Assembly (NCBI GenBank): GCA_944325345.1
Contig: CALUZV010000008.1
Span: 78,645 to 142,644 of the forward strand
Length of the DNA stretch: 64,000 nt
Direction of reading: 5' to 3'
Source: an uncultured Parabacteroides sp.
GTDB lineage: Bacteria > Bacteroidota > Bacteroidia > Bacteroidales > Tannerellaceae
Position numbers and translations under genes: made by a program. A model generated the notes under the pieces. That model worked only from the letters and a program-made list of their open reading frames with translations, was not told the DNA's origin and did no database searches. This document shows, in pieces, positions 63,020 through 64,000 of this stretch (its first letter is position 1; each line of letters opens with the position of its first letter).

Positions 63020-63829
63020 TTAAACGAAACGCCCGGAAATGCTTTCATATTTCTCGGAAAACGCCCGGATTACTTCCAGAAACTCATCCGGCAGGCGATG
63101 AAGTGTCTCCCTCCCGATTCCCTCCGGCACGCCCCGGTAGTAGGCTTCCGCTATCCCGCCGCCGATGGCCGCCAGCGTGTCCGAGTCGCCGCCGAGCGAG
63201 ACGGCCAGTCGGACGCACTCCTCGTAGTCCCGGCTCTCGAGGAAACAGATGATAGCCTCCGGCACAGAGCCTTGGCAGCTGCTGTCGAAGCGATACGTCG
63301 GGCGGATTTCGTCGCACTTCCGCCGCAGGTCGTAGCCGAACGTGTTCTCGACGTATTCCCGCATCTCGTCTTTCGTCTTCCCGTTGCGGGCCAGGAAGAT
63401 ACAAGCGGCCACGGCCTCGGCTCCCCGGATGCCTTCCGGGTGATTGTGGGTTACTTCGGCGCTCGCCCGTGCCGCCGCGAGGGTCTCGTCCAGCGTGCCG
63501 AACGCCCAGCCCACGGGACTGACGCGCATCGCCGAGCCGTTGCCCCAACTGTTGTAGGGCAGGGAGTTATCGGCATACATCCAGCCTTTGAATTGTTTCC
63601 CGAAACCGGCATCGGGGTATTTCCGGGCATATTTTTTGTAGAATGCGGCGTAATCCTTGCCCCCGTGCAGGAGGCAATCCATCGTCGCCACCGTCAGCAC
63701 CGTGTCGTCGGTGAAGCGGGAGAAGCGTTGGAACAGCGGGAACTCCGTCGTCTTGATGCGCCAACGGCGCGATTCGTAGGGCGAGCCGATCATGTCTCCG
63801 GCGATAGCGCCCAAAAGGTATGTTTTCAT
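63020..63829 (-). CDS. ADP-ribosylglycohydrolase family protein (DraG-like)
   Basis: This 269-residue all-helical hydrolase begins MKTYLLGAIAGDMIGSPYE. The metal-binding motifs are RFTDDTVL (residues about 38-45) and SLGGDSDTLAAIGGGIAEA near the C-terminus. Such enzymes remove ADP-ribose from proteins or nucleic acids. No ADP-ribosyltransferase is nearby, so the substrate is open. It is followed on its upstream side by tandem array 8. Confidence 0.92.
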   Translation of the reverse strand: MKTYLLGAIAGDMIGSPYESRRWRIKTTEFPLFQRFSRFTDDTVLTVATMDCLLHGGKDYAAFYKKYARKYPDAGFGKQFKGWMYADNSLPYNSWGNGSAMRVSPVGWAFGTLDETLAAARASAEVTHNHPEGIRGAEAVAACIFLARNGKTKDEMREYVENTFGYDLRRKCDEIRPTYRFDSSCQGSVPEAIICFLESRDYEECVRLAVSLGGDSDTLAAIGGGIAEAYYRGVPEGIGRETLHRLPDEFLEVIRAFSEKYESISGRFV

Positions 63830-63869
63830 TTTATCATCGTTTTATCAAGTCGTGCATTTTTGACTTAGC

Positions 63870-64000
63870 TTTTTGGAGAAAAAATACTATGCTGCATTTT
63901 GCCACATAGTTTTTTAGGTCTAGAAAACTATGCTGCATTTTACGACATAGTTTTTTGGGTCTGAAAAACTATGCTGCATTTTACGACATAGTTTTTTGGG
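63870..64000. repeat. Tandem array 8, 41-bp period, runs off the window
   Basis: ACTATGCTGCATTTT starts at 63886, 63927 and 63968, exactly 41 apart. Each unit contains the inverted pair AAAACTATG ... CATAGTTTT. The array is cut by the window end. Confidence 0.9.

Overview
The window looks like a chromosomal segment of a gut-type Bacteroidales bacterium, most likely a Parabacteroides or close relative (genus is inference). The support is a SusC/SusD pair, many lipoproteins with Bacteroidetes-type signal peptides, repeated TAnnTTTG -7 promoter boxes (several with a TTG/TTTG box 19-20 bases upstream), a PPi-dependent phosphofructokinase, and several families known mainly from Bacteroidales (DUF6261-like, DUF3843-like, the NagB-like/PIG-L fusion). 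There are no rRNA genes and no CRISPR array, phage or insertion sequence. One RNA gene was found: an initiator tRNA-fMet.

Layout. 1-3 kb: the end of a SusC-like receptor and its SusD partner. 3.4-5.5 kb: a DUF6261-like protein, then two mirror-image cassettes of tiny membrane proteins facing each other across a cluster of palindromes. 5.6-16.9 kb: a NagB-like/PIG-L fusion, a phosphodiesterase lipoprotein, a TamA/BamA-like lipoprotein, and a GH31 and a GH2 lipoprotein glycosidase. 17-21 kb: HAD hydrolase, nitroreductase, OYE-type flavoenzyme and SDR. 21.3-24.4 kb: rplY, pth, an S4-domain protein and a DUF3843-like protein. 24.4-29 kb: two tandem nagA paralogues, a reverse rubrerythrin, trmD and an iron-sulfur-flavoprotein-like reductase. 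29.7-32.7 kb: a large, compositionally chimeric surface protein. 32.8-44.9 kb: tRNA-fMet, cbpM/cbpA, an acyltransferase, fhs, an MFS transporter, folC, a coiled-coil protein, a Wzx-like flippase, a HAD phosphatase and a nucleoside phosphorylase. 45-56 kb: floA/nfeD, a TPR/PD40 protein, ttcA, serS, pfp, a YqgE protein, an NlpC/P60 lipoprotein, a CAT-like acyltransferase and an S41 peptidase. 56.5-64 kb: carB, carA, purF and an ADP-ribosylglycohydrolase.

Most genes are housekeeping. The clearest functional groups are purF-carA-carB (entry of glutamine nitrogen into nucleotides), nagA-nagA (amino-sugar catabolism), floA-nfeD (membrane organisation), cbpA-cbpM (chaperone and modulator) and GH31-GH2 (glycan trimming). 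fhs and folC are close together and both belong to folate metabolism.

The most unusual feature is between the genes. Eight intergenic regions each hold a tandem array whose unit is 41-42 bp long. The unit sequence differs completely from locus to locus, but the period is constant and most units contain a short palindrome. On top of this are at least three dispersed palindromic or simple repeat families. One family supplies the last codons and stop of a HAD gene, and another has words embedded in frame inside carA. The twin small-membrane-protein cassettes at 4.6-5.4 kb are the best candidate for an undescribed protein system.
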